Assembly (NCBI RefSeq): GCF_005771525.1
Contig: NZ_VAVZ01000018.1
Location: forward strand, 1 to 63,394
Direction: 5' to 3'
Length of the DNA: 63,394 nucleotides
From: Nesterenkonia salmonea
Lineage (GTDB): Bacteria; Actinomycetota; Actinomycetes; Actinomycetales; Micrococcaceae
The notes under the pieces are model-generated. The model saw nothing but the letters and a program-made list of their open reading frames with translations. It had not been told where the DNA came from and made no database searches. The position numbers and the translations under genes are program-made. Positions within the stretch are counted from its first letter, which is position 1. The number at the start of each line of letters is the position of its first letter. Positions 26,508 through 33,959 of the stretch are shown piece after piece.

Positions 26508-27614
26508 CTACTGAGGTGCGTTCTCTGACTCGACCACAGTGTCACCACTGATGATCTCTGCCGTGAGCTCCTCGATCTTGTCCTTGACCTCGTCAGGGAC
26601 CTCGTCCTCGAAGTCGTGGAACGGAGCTAGGCCGACGCCGTCATTCTCCAGGTCGCCAACGTATGGCTCGGCGGTGAACTCGCCGGAGACGCCTTCTTCT
26701 ACAGTGTCGTAGACGGCCTGTGCGATCTGCTTCAGGACTGAGGTGAGGATGATGTCGCCGTAGTCGGTGGACTCGTAGCCATCGGTGTCGACCCAGATCA
26801 GTTTGGCGTCGCCGTCGTCCTCGATCGCGCCTGCGGCACCCAGACCAACTGGCCCTGCAACGGGCATGATGATGTCGGCGTCCTGAGCCAGGAACTGCTC
26901 GGTCAGGGCTCGGCCGGCGCTCTGATCGTCAAAGTCACCGGAGAAGGAGCCGTCCTGGGCTTCTTTGTCCCAGCCCAGCAGGCTGACGTCGGCGTCGTTG
27001 TCATCGTTGTAGCGCTCAACACCGTCGGCAAAGCCGTCCATGAAGACTGTGACCGACGGGATCTGTATGCCGCCGAAGGTGGCCACGGTGTCGGTCTCTG
27101 TCATGGAGGCTGCCACGTAACCGGCCAGATAGGCGGCCTCAGAGGTGTTGAACACCAAGGGCTTGCCGTTCTCAGGCTCGCTGGGCAGTGTGGCATCGAT
27201 GATGCCGAAGCTCTGGTCGGGGTTCCCTTGCGCGGCTTCATCGATGGCGTCTTCCAGGAGGAAGCCAACACCGAAGGTGAGGTCACAGCCCTGCTGGACC
27301 ATGGCGTCCACATTGGGTCCGAAGTCCGAGTCTGACGATGATTCAGCGGTGGATTCGCTAATTTCGAAGTCCTCGACCGCGTTCTGGAGGCCGGTGAATG
27401 CTGATTCGTTGAAGGACTGGTCATCCCAGCCTCCGGCGTCGGAGACGAGGCATGCGGTGTAGTCGGAGTTGTCCTCCGCCTGGGTGTCGCCGTTCTCTTC
27501 TGCTGCGGCGTCGTCCTCTTCTGGCTCGTCCTCGGGTGCCTCGCCGCAGGCGGACAGGGCGAGTACGCCGACGGCAGCCAGACTGAATAGTGCTTTGGGT
27601 GTGAAAGACCTCAT
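26508..27614 (-). CDS. BMP-family nucleoside-binding lipoprotein
   Basis: A 368-aa substrate-binding lipoprotein (BMP/PnrA family), anchored outside the membrane to deliver purine nucleosides to the downstream permeases. Signal peptide MRSFTPKALFSLAAVGVLALSAC with lipobox LSAC (Cys at residue 22), then an acidic linker (EAPEDEPEEDDAAAEENGD) before the periplasmic-binding fold (LVSDAGGWDDQSFNESAFTGL, GVGFLLEDAI, FGGIQIPSVTVFMDGFADGV). ATG 27614 has GGAGGAG at 7-nt spacing; the longer upstream frame is not credible. First gene of the transporter transcript. Confidence 0.92.
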   Translation of the reverse strand: MRSFTPKALFSLAAVGVLALSACGEAPEDEPEEDDAAAEENGDTQAEDNSDYTACLVSDAGGWDDQSFNESAFTGLQNAVEDFEISESTAESSSDSDFGPNVDAMVQQGCDLTFGVGFLLEDAIDEAAQGNPDQSFGIIDATLPSEPENGKPLVFNTSEAAYLAGYVAASMTETDTVATFGGIQIPSVTVFMDGFADGVERYNDDNDADVSLLGWDKEAQDGSFSGDFDDQSAGRALTEQFLAQDADIIMPVAGPVGLGAAGAIEDDGDAKLIWVDTDGYESTDYGDIILTSVLKQIAQAVYDTVEEGVSGEFTAEPYVGDLENDGVGLAPFHDFEDEVPDEVKDKIEELTAEIISGDTVVESENAPQ

Positions 27615-27681
27615 CAGGGATCTCCTCCGGTGTGAGTGGTGCGAGCGCCACTGTGGCGCAGTGGAGGCTATGTTACAGCCA

Positions 27682-28308
27682 TCAATCCAGTGAGCCATCG
27701 CGGAAGGCTCGAGCAGAGGATTCAAGTTCTTCGGCGGTCTTGACTAGGCGGTTCGCTTTGTCAGTCAGGACTTTGGCGTCGCGCTGTTCCACATGGGTTT
27801 TGTCAGCCCACAGGGCCTGCCCTCGAGCAATGACTCGGCAGAAGGCTCCGGCCCGATCAAAGGCGACGTCGATGTCTCCGGCATACATTCCCGCCAGTAG
27901 CCGATCGGTGAGCCGATTCATCTCTTCAGCAGTGGGTGGTTCGGCGACTCCGGCGATTGCCGAAGGGGCGGAGTGACTGCGGCCCAGGCGGTAATACTCG
28001 CTCATGCGCTCGGGGGACTTCTGGATGGCGGCGCGCAGGGCGTAAATCCTCCACAGTGCCCCTGCCAGGGAGCGGGCAGGGGAGTGGGCCCAGAGCTCCG
28101 CAATGGCTTCGATGCCTTCAGTCTCGGCGAGCCGGACAAAGCGCTCGGTGACTTCTGGATCGGCGGCGTCGCGCCCTTGGTTCACTAAGGCGTGAGCAGT
28201 GTCGTGGGCGGCCTGGGAAATGTCAGCAGGGTCAGCTCCGCCCTCGCGTCGGTCAAAGGACGCAGGGTCTGAGTACGCTGGGCGGCGGTATCGCGGGGCA
28301 TCCCCCAT
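27682..28308 (-). CDS. Conserved hypothetical protein
   Basis: A 208-aa soluble, helix-rich protein with no motif I can name. Features: an N-terminal RYRRPAYSDPASFDRR, a central helix AIAELWAHSPARSLAGALWRIYALRAAIQ, a segment EPPTAEEMNRLTDRLLAGMYAGDIDVAFDRAGAFCRVIARG, and a charged C-terminal helix. ATG 28308 has AAGGAG 7 nt upstream, preferred over the start 8 codons earlier. It lies 67 bp upstream of the BMP lipoprotein on the same strand and could be co-transcribed with the importer. Confidence 0.65.
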   Translation of the reverse strand: MGDAPRYRRPAYSDPASFDRREGGADPADISQAAHDTAHALVNQGRDAADPEVTERFVRLAETEGIEAIAELWAHSPARSLAGALWRIYALRAAIQKSPERMSEYYRLGRSHSAPSAIAGVAEPPTAEEMNRLTDRLLAGMYAGDIDVAFDRAGAFCRVIARGQALWADKTHVEQRDAKVLTDKANRLVKTAEELESSARAFRDGSLD

Positions 28309-28413
28309 GGAGGCTCCTTCCAGCGAACTCACGGGTTTCTCTTACTGAAGGGTTAGGTTGCTGACATTAGGTAGGTGCACGAACGGTGATGGTGTCATGG
28401 GAGAGGATACGCA

Positions 28414-28839
28414 ATGCAGACGGCAAAGGTGGATTCCAGTTCAATTGCGGCCGTGGTGGGGGCAACCGCGTTGGTACTGACGGCCTGCGGTGATAATGCG
28501 GCAGACGATGAAATGCCGGAGGTTGCGCCTCCGTCAGAATCTGCTGATGAAGGCGCGGACGAAACCGAAGCAGAGGAGACTTCCGCAGATTTTGAATCCA
28601 TCGCCGCATTCTGCGAGTCTGAGCCAGAAATTGATGGAGACGAGGATCGCCTCGCAGGCGCTTCAACCTTGCCTTCGGATGAGGATCCCGCCCCTGTGCC
28701 GTTGCCCTACCTTGAGCAGTTGGAGGATGATCCAGACTTCGATCCGCCGACAGAGCAGAGCCCAGCAGAAAACGTGCCCGAGCCTCAGGTGCCAGGGCTC
28801 ATCTGTGAGGACAGCTTGGAAGGACGCTGTGAGTCTTGA
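28414..28839 (+). pseudogene. 5' fragment of a DUF6318-like lipoprotein gene split by IS110
   Basis: Encodes a lipoprotein N-terminus: signal peptide with lipobox LTAC (Cys25), a long acidic linker and QSPAENVPEPQVPGLICEDSLEG, the usual entry to a DUF6318-like domain. The reading frame then runs into IS110 DNA and stops. The missing remainder is found on the other side of the insertion at 30218-31168, beginning EAALSYFLELELYGELTRDL. The ATG has GGGAGAGGA upstream. The truncated lipoprotein may still be made but is unlikely to function. Confidence 0.75.
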
Positions 28840-29121
28840 AGGTAGCCGGTCTGGGACTGGCTGGCAGGATAGGTACTGGCCGATCTGCCCGCTTGATGTG
28901 ACTCTGAAGGACGCTGACCTTGAAGTGTCTTGGGCTCGACTTGTCCGTCTCGCAGGGTGGAGGCCGGTACCTGTCCGGCCCACCTCGGTAGCTTGATTAG
29001 AAGATTGTCCGCCCCTTGGTGCGTGACTCGTCACAGTGCTGTTCCGAAGTGACCACGACCCGGACTGGTACCGGCCAATAACGGCCGCTGAAACCATGTC
29101 CATCACGTTTGGAAAGGTGCC
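28830..29121 (+). ncRNA. Candidate bridge RNA region in the IS110 left end
   Basis: Non-coding left end of the IS110 element. In studied IS110-group elements this end encodes the bispecific bridge RNA that pairs with target and donor DNA. Here an 11-nt segment at 28906-28916 (GAAGGACGCTG) is identical to the target-side junction sequence at 28819-28829, as a left target guide would be. Several GC-rich hairpins are possible (for example around GGCCGGTACC at 28972-28981). Position and strand within the region are inferred. Confidence 0.5.
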
Positions 29122-30201
29122 GTGACCGCTATCTCTATCGTCGCGCATTCTCATCCGTTTGTCGTCGGGGTCGACACCCACGCCCGAAACCATGTCTACG
29201 CCATCCTCGCACCAGCCACCGGCACCCTTCTGGAAACGCGAGAATTTCCGACCTCCGCGGCGGGGATCAACCGGGCCATCGCCTGGGTCGCCCGCCGCAC
29301 CGAGGCTGACGTCGACACGCTGTGGGTGATCGAAGGTGCCGCCTCATACGGCGCCGTCCTGGCCGGCACCGTGGCCACCCACGGCTACCCTGTTGCTGAG
29401 GCTCCGCGGATGGACGCCAAGACCCGCCGCGGCGTCGGCAAGTCCGATGTCTTGGATGCTCACCAGATCGCGGTGACCACCTTGGGACTGCCGGTGCACC
29501 AACTGCGTCGTCCTCGTCTGAATGATGGGGTCCGTCAGAGCGTGCGGATCCTGGTCACCGCTCGGGAGTCGATGAGCGCCGACCGTACTCGATCGGTCAA
29601 TGCGCTGAATGCTCTTGTACGGGCCAATGAGCTAGGTGTCGATGCCCGTAAGAAACTCACCAGCGCCCAGATGTCGGAGGTGTCCCGGTGGCGGTCCCGC
29701 GAGGAAGAGCTGTCCCTCTCGGTCGCCCGGTCTGAGGCTGTCCGGCTGGCCAAGCACGTCTTAGACCTGGACGAGCAGCTCACTGCCAACGAGACGCAGC
29801 TTGACGAGCTGATCAAAGCCAGCGAAGCCGCCCCTCTGCTTCAAGAGAAGGGGTTTGGGGTGATCAGTACCGCGAAATGTCTCACCGCCTGGTCACACCA
29901 CGGCCGGGTCCGCGACGAGGCGGCATTCGCGTCGCTAGCCGGAGTAAATCCCATCCCTGCATCGTCCGGGAACACCATCAGATACCGGCTCAACCGCGGC
30001 GGCGACAGATCCCTGAACAGCGCCCTGCACATGGTCGCGATCACCAGGATGACCCACGATGCCGAGACCCGAGCGTACGTCGAGAAACGCCGGACAGAAG
30101 GCAAAACCGACCGCGAGATCCGTCGCTGCCTCAAGCGCTACCTGAGCCGCCGAGTCTACCGGGAGCTCAACGCCTCGGCAGCCCCCAAGAACACGGTTTG
30201 A
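29122..30201 (+). CDS. IS110-family transposase (DEDD recombinase)
   Basis: A 359-aa RuvC-like recombinase. The DEDD catalytic residues are visible: D18 (VVGVDTH), E71 (WVIEGAASYGA), and D109 and D112 (GKSDVLDAHQ). The C-terminal Tnp domain has AGVNPIPASSGNTIRYRLNRGGDRSLNSALH with the catalytic serine at S281 or S282. A central coiled-coil stretch (residues 185-235) separates the domains. GTG start with GGAAAGG about 5 nt upstream. The gene is intact, so the element may be active. Strand is the same as the disrupted lipoprotein gene. Confidence 0.92.
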   Translation: MTAISIVAHSHPFVVGVDTHARNHVYAILAPATGTLLETREFPTSAAGINRAIAWVARRTEADVDTLWVIEGAASYGAVLAGTVATHGYPVAEAPRMDAKTRRGVGKSDVLDAHQIAVTTLGLPVHQLRRPRLNDGVRQSVRILVTARESMSADRTRSVNALNALVRANELGVDARKKLTSAQMSEVSRWRSREEELSLSVARSEAVRLAKHVLDLDEQLTANETQLDELIKASEAAPLLQEKGFGVISTAKCLTAWSHHGRVRDEAAFASLAGVNPIPASSGNTIRYRLNRGGDRSLNSALHMVAITRMTHDAETRAYVEKRRTEGKTDREIRRCLKRYLSRRVYRELNASAAPKNTV

Positions 30202-30217
30202 CAGACATAGAAGAGTC

Positions 30218-31168
30218 GAGGCGGCTCTGAGTTATTTCCTAGAACTTGAACTCTACGGTGAGCTGACCCGCGATCTTGCCCCGATGCAGGCGCTGCACAC
30301 CGAGCAGTGCCAGTCGTGTGATGAGTTCGCGGCCAATATTCAAAGCATGGCCGATGAGGAGGTGTGGATTCTCGCTGACCCGCCTTACGGGGTCGTGCAT
30401 TTCTGGCAGCCGGCTGAGGATCCAGAGGTATGGAGCGCCTTCATGGAGAGTGAATGGCCGGACTATGTCTACTTTGATGACCAGGGAGAAGTTGGATCCG
30501 GGGAGGCGGTGACCTCTACCTATGCATTGAACTTCGCCTACGACGACGGTGATGGGCACTGGCGCGTCGACGCTGTGCTGGACGCATCGATGGGTGATGA
30601 GGCCCTAGACCGGTTGGACGGTCAACAGGAGGGCGAGGACGCACCGGAGACCTTGGAGGACCCAAGCCTGCCGGAACCGCCGGAGCTTTTGAGTGAGGAG
30701 AGCCCTGAGGGTGCGCTCGCTGCCTCGGAGTATTGGCTTGAGGTGCTGGATTACACGGCGGCCACTGGGGATGAGTCAGCTCTGAATTCCTTTGAGCATT
30801 CCGAAGGTAGCGTGCTGGGAAGCATTTTTGAAGGTTTCCTAGAGGCCCATGCCGAGGGCGGTGATGTCAGCCTTCTCGCCGAATCTTCACTGGAGGACAT
30901 CGAGGTGTACATGGACATTGCCGACAGTGATGACAATCTGGCAGTGGTTCATGGGCTGTTGGATGAGGGTGGTTGGGTGATCAGTGATGCCAGCGGTGCG
31001 ACTGTCGCCGTCGATGAGGGGCTCCAGGGAGAGCTTTCCAATTTAATTTTCAGCTTCGACGACGCCGCGGGGCAGTGGCTGGTGGTCGATATGGCACCTG
31101 GTGACGTGGGTGAGCTTGAGGAGTTTTTGGGGATCGAATTCGGGGAACCTGACCTGAGCCGACGGTGA
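30218..31168 (+). pseudogene. 3' fragment of the IS-disrupted DUF6318-like lipoprotein gene
   Basis: About 316 codons, no stop. The open frame starts in the IS end and continues EAALSYFLELELYGELTRDLAPMQALHTEQCQSCDEFAANIQ, which is the C-terminal part of the lipoprotein begun at 28414. Two similar domains occur in tandem: this one and, after a linker, SPEGALAASEYWLEVLDYTAATGDESAL. The first carries the CxxC pair CQSC. The first internal ATG is at 30284, so a shortened protein without signal peptide could be made but would not be exported. Confidence 0.7.
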
Positions 31169-31196
31169 GGAGGTTTCTGGTGGCGAACGTGCAGTT

Positions 31197-31226
31197 GGAC
31201 TGTGCCCGGGGCCTGTGCGCTAGTAT
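31197..31226 (+). promoter_or_regulatory. Promoter for the tRNA-Lys remnant
   Basis: TGGACT (31197-31202), 18-bp spacer, TAGTAT (31221-31226), 38 bp before the tRNA 5' end. A GCGGCC-GTTC-GGCCGC hairpin (31232-31247) lies in the leader. The promoter looks intact although the tRNA is not. Confidence 0.45.
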
Positions 31227-31263
31227 TGTGTGCGGCCGTTCGGCCGCCGTAAAAGAGTGACCA

Positions 31264-31309
31264 GGGCCTTTAGCTCAGTTGGTAGAGCATCGGACTTTTA
31301 ATCCGCTTG
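31264..31309 (+). pseudogene. 5' half of tRNA-Lys (anticodon TTT), 3' half missing
   Basis: The acceptor 5' strand GGGCCTT, a full D-arm (GCTC...GAGC), the anticodon stem and loop CTTTTAA and TCCGC are all present. After about 31309 the sequence no longer supplies a variable loop, T-arm (no GGTTCGA) or a complement to GGGCCTT. This is the expected scar of site-specific integration within a tRNA gene and marks the left edge of the accessory region. The matching 3' half was not found in the window. Confidence 0.75.
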
Positions 31310-31629
31310 CCAAGGTGATCGCCCAGCCTCTCAATGATCCGCTAGATCCCCGTCATATCAACGATCCCAGACCCTTCGCCAGCTTGTTCGGCAAGTGCCC
31401 AATGGCCGTTTGGTGGCCATTTTGGTGGCCATTTTCCTGCGCGCTAGTAGAAGCTGAGCCCTCACACGTTAGATCTGAACTCGACCACGTTCCGTAGCCG
31501 AATAGCCTTTGGTCGACTCCGCTGAGGGACGACGTCAGCGAGATCCGGCGCGGGATGACTACCTCAACGGATCATAAGCAAGAGGAGCGTGCCCCTGAGA
31601 CAACCTGAGACAACTGGCATACTGTGTAA
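31310..31629. other. Non-coding left border of the accessory region
   Basis: No gene. It holds a tandem 12-bp repeat TTTGGTGGCCAT (31409-31432), which with AATGGCC at 31401 also forms an inverted repeat. It also has the boundary motif CTGAACTCGACCACGTTC (31476-31493) shared with 35521 and, less well, 33400 and 37518, and a tandem 10-bp repeat CTGAGACAAC (31595-31614) directly upstream of the next gene's promoter. Confidence 0.5.
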
Positions 31630-32433
31630 ATGTTGTACAGCGCACAGTACCTGGACGAAGATGCCCTCGCGAACTACATCGCCACCCTTGAAGGCGGGCT
31701 ACGCGACACCGGCACATCGCGAACTACAGGTAGCCAGGGGTTCGGAGGTTCAATCGGCTGGAACTCGACCAAATTCGAGGGGTCGAAGGACGCTGAGACC
31801 GAAAGCACCCTGAACTTAGTCGACCACAAGGCTTCTAGGCTAAGACGCCTCATTGAAGCTGGGCACAAGAACCCCGAGCAAACGGGATGGTTCGAGGTCC
31901 TTCAACCAGACGCTGACTTCGCCGAGATTGGAACCGGTGCGATTATCGAATGGGAATGTGATGTCTTCGTTCCCGAGTCAATTGCAGCCATGGCGAACCA
32001 CGAGGGCCTGAGTAGCGCACTACAAGCTATGAAGGGGTTGCAACCGTCAGCAGAAGCCCTCGGCCTCGACATGGAGGGAGTACCCACCATTCAGGAGATG
32101 GACGCAATGGCATCCTTCCTAGATCAACTTGATGTTGCGCTGGTTGTCGTCGGCGACGACAGTGACACAGACTGGAAGCTCGTCGGTTCTCTCGACAAGC
32201 GATGGATAGCAGGCGAAGCATCTTTTGATGGACGAGTGCGCGTGATCGGAAAAGTTAAGAAGAAGATCGCCGCCGATCGTTGGTATCCAATGGTTTCACT
32301 TCCCGGCATGAATCTCGTAAATCGGGACGAACGACGCCGGTTGGAGCGAAACGGCCCGAACGATGAAAGCGAGAAAGATCAGTTCGTCAGTGGGCCAGCT
32401 CTCGTCCTCGACTACCTCGCTATTTTCAGCTGA
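31630..32433 (+). CDS. Orphan protein, possibly DUF6414-like
   Basis: A 267-aa soluble protein. It begins MLYSAQYLDEDALANYIATLEGG, has a Gly/Ser/Thr-rich region, then KASRLRRLIEAG and a mixed alpha/beta C-terminal half (ALVVVGDDSDTDWKLVGSL, GRVRVIGKVKKKI). The opening resembles the DUF6414 family sporadically found in accessory DNA, but I am not sure. CATACT ends 6 nt before the ATG and there is no Shine-Dalgarno: leaderless. GC content is visibly lower than in the core genes, suggesting transfer. Confidence 0.6.
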   Translation: MLYSAQYLDEDALANYIATLEGGLRDTGTSRTTGSQGFGGSIGWNSTKFEGSKDAETESTLNLVDHKASRLRRLIEAGHKNPEQTGWFEVLQPDADFAEIGTGAIIEWECDVFVPESIAAMANHEGLSSALQAMKGLQPSAEALGLDMEGVPTIQEMDAMASFLDQLDVALVVVGDDSDTDWKLVGSLDKRWIAGEASFDGRVRVIGKVKKKIAADRWYPMVSLPGMNLVNRDERRRLERNGPNDESEKDQFVSGPALVLDYLAIFS

Positions 32434-32660
32434 CTCCTGCTCCAACCACTCGCGAAGGCCCGTCCGGCGCGAGAGGCTGTCAACGAGTCATGGGAAGCCG
32501 AATCTGACACGAACGCCCAGGTCGGCTCTGGTAGCTGGTATTCATGCCACGGAAACGGCACTACGTCGACACGCGCCCACAGCGCTGATAGAAGCGAAGA
32601 CACGGCTCCAAACGTCATGACTCCAAGCAGCTGGCAGGGTAGCGAGCCTGCCGGGTCGCT
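32434..32660. other. 227-bp non-coding gap
   Basis: Lies between two convergent orphan genes. I see no terminator, repeat or credible small ORF in it. Confidence 0.4.
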
Positions 32661-33263
32661 TCAGAGATTGCGCGGGTCGGCGCAAATCTCGCACCTGTTG
32701 AGGTGGTGCTCGTCGAGCATGCCTGCTGCCTCGACTAGGTCACGAGCAAGCTGACGTGCTGCTGCAGTGATCGTTTTGGATGGTGCTTCGTACGTCACTT
32801 TCGTCGGTTGTCCATTGCTGTCTCGCTCGATCACGGCGATGCACACCAGATGGCCCTCCAGACCACCGCCGCTGGATGCCGATATCTCAATTCCTACCGT
32901 GTCCAGCTCTAGAGGCGTTCCACCCCGTTTCCGGCCTTCACGCTGTGCAACACCGGTGCCTCTGACGTAGTCCTCATAATGCTCGAACCTGTCGCGAAGG
33001 TCCTTGAGTTGGGGGTGCGCTTCATTAAAGCGACGGACCAGCTCGCTACCTTGCCCCAAGGACGATTCGGCTCCCCTGGCAACGTTGCGCACAGCGTCCA
33101 CGAGCACCATGGTCATCGCGTCCCGACGGCCTGCCTCCGTTGCCGGCGACTCCGGGATCGAAATGGACTCTATGGTCTCGTAGGTCTGTAAAGCTGCAGC
33201 CGCCCACGCGTGAGCCCACCTGACCATGTCCTTGTCGACATTCCGGGGAAATTTCGTTGCCAT
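32661..33263 (-). CDS. Orphan soluble protein with C-terminal CxxC
   Basis: A 200-aa protein with no family I recognise. Helical N-terminal half (MVRWAHAWAAAALQTYETIESISI, VDAVRNVARGAESSLGQGSELVRRFNEAHPQLKDLRDRFEHYEDYVRG), a beta-rich middle (LELDTVGIEISAS, LVCIAVIERDSNGQPTKVTYEAP), and a C-terminal NRCEICADPRNL with a CxxC that could bind zinc. CATACT ends 6 nt before the ATG, the same promoter-to-start layout as the convergent orphan gene at 31630. Possibly a pair of accessory or defence genes, but that is speculation. Confidence 0.6.
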   Translation of the reverse strand: MATKFPRNVDKDMVRWAHAWAAAALQTYETIESISIPESPATEAGRRDAMTMVLVDAVRNVARGAESSLGQGSELVRRFNEAHPQLKDLRDRFEHYEDYVRGTGVAQREGRKRGGTPLELDTVGIEISASSGGGLEGHLVCIAVIERDSNGQPTKVTYEAPSKTITAAARQLARDLVEAAGMLDEHHLNRCEICADPRNL

Positions 33264-33464
33264 GATTGAAGTATGCCTTTTCGGCTGAAGTACTGAGAAC
33301 CTTGGCAGACCCAGACATTAGACGGGAATACCAGAGCTCCCAATCACGGGATGACAGAAGAGTAAATTTGCTGGTCAGAGTCGGTTCTTAAACATTGAAT
33401 CTAAATTCCACCACGTCGCCACGGCTGGAAACGTCTGCGCATGTCGGCTCCGATGCCCGGTGGC

Positions 33465-33854
33465 CTACACGTACCGGCAGACCTGGTCCGGATCACACCG
33501 GTCTGGCTCCATGTGCGTCGCGTCCTCCCGGAGGTCGGCAATGGTGTCACGCAGTGCGGTGAGCTGGGCGATCTGTTGCGCGATCTCGGCCAGGCGGGTG
33601 TCGAGCAGGTCGCGCACGTGCTCGCAGGGCGCAGTCCCGCTGTCGCGAATGTCCACGATCTGGCGGATCTGCGCGAGGGTGAGGCCCGCCGCCTGGCCGC
33701 GGTGGACGAAGTCGATCCGGGCGACGGCCTCGGGTGCGTAGTCGCGGTATCCGGAGGGCGTGCGGTCGGCCGGGGGCAGCAGCCCCTGCTCTTCGTAGAA
33801 CCTCAGCGCCTTGGCCGTCGTGCCCGCCTTCTCGGCGAGTTCCCCGATGCGCAC
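33465..33854 (-). CDS. merR: Mercury-responsive regulator MerR
   Basis: A 129-aa MerR activator/repressor. The winged HTH is VRIGELAEKAGTTAKALRFYEEQGLL, followed by PSGYRDY and LAQIRQIVDIRDSG, a dimerising helix, and three cysteines in the mercury-binding pattern (C77 in APCEH, C120 and C126 near the end). GTG start at 33854. A much longer open frame upstream is only the antisense of merA and is not real. Divergent from merA, sharing the operator at 33886-33917. Third-position GC is extreme compared with the neighbours, suggesting separate origin. Confidence 0.9.
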   Translation of the reverse strand: MRIGELAEKAGTTAKALRFYEEQGLLPPADRTPSGYRDYAPEAVARIDFVHRGQAAGLTLAQIRQIVDIRDSGTAPCEHVRDLLDTRLAEIAQQIAQLTALRDTIADLREDATHMEPDRCDPDQVCRYV

Positions 33855-33885
33855 TACGGACTCCGATCGATCAGCAGGAGCACAC

Positions 33886-33917
33886 TTGACCTTCCCCTGC
33901 ACTGGAAGGTCCAGTAT
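33886..33917 (+). promoter_or_regulatory. mer operator-promoter
   Basis: TTGACC (33886-33891) and a CAGTAT -10-like hexamer (33912-33917) are 20 bp apart, the over-long spacing that MerR proteins correct by DNA twisting. Between them is the perfect dyad ACCTTCC-N8-GGAAGGT (33889-33910). This drives merA rightward and presumably represses merR leftward. Confidence 0.85.
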
Positions 33918-33959
33918 GGCTGAGACAGACCAGACATCCAAGCGTTGACAGGAGCAGCA

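Larger units (their letters stand above)
28830..30216 (+). mobile_element. IS110-family insertion sequence
   Basis: About 1.39 kb inserted in a lipoprotein gene. No terminal inverted repeats or obvious target duplication, as expected for IS110. The left end is long and non-coding (about 290 bp), the right end only about 15 bp past the transposase stop, the layout of the IS110 (not IS1111) group. Ends are accurate to about 10 bp only: the left flank is certain to about 28824 and the right flank resumes by about 30221. Confidence 0.8.
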
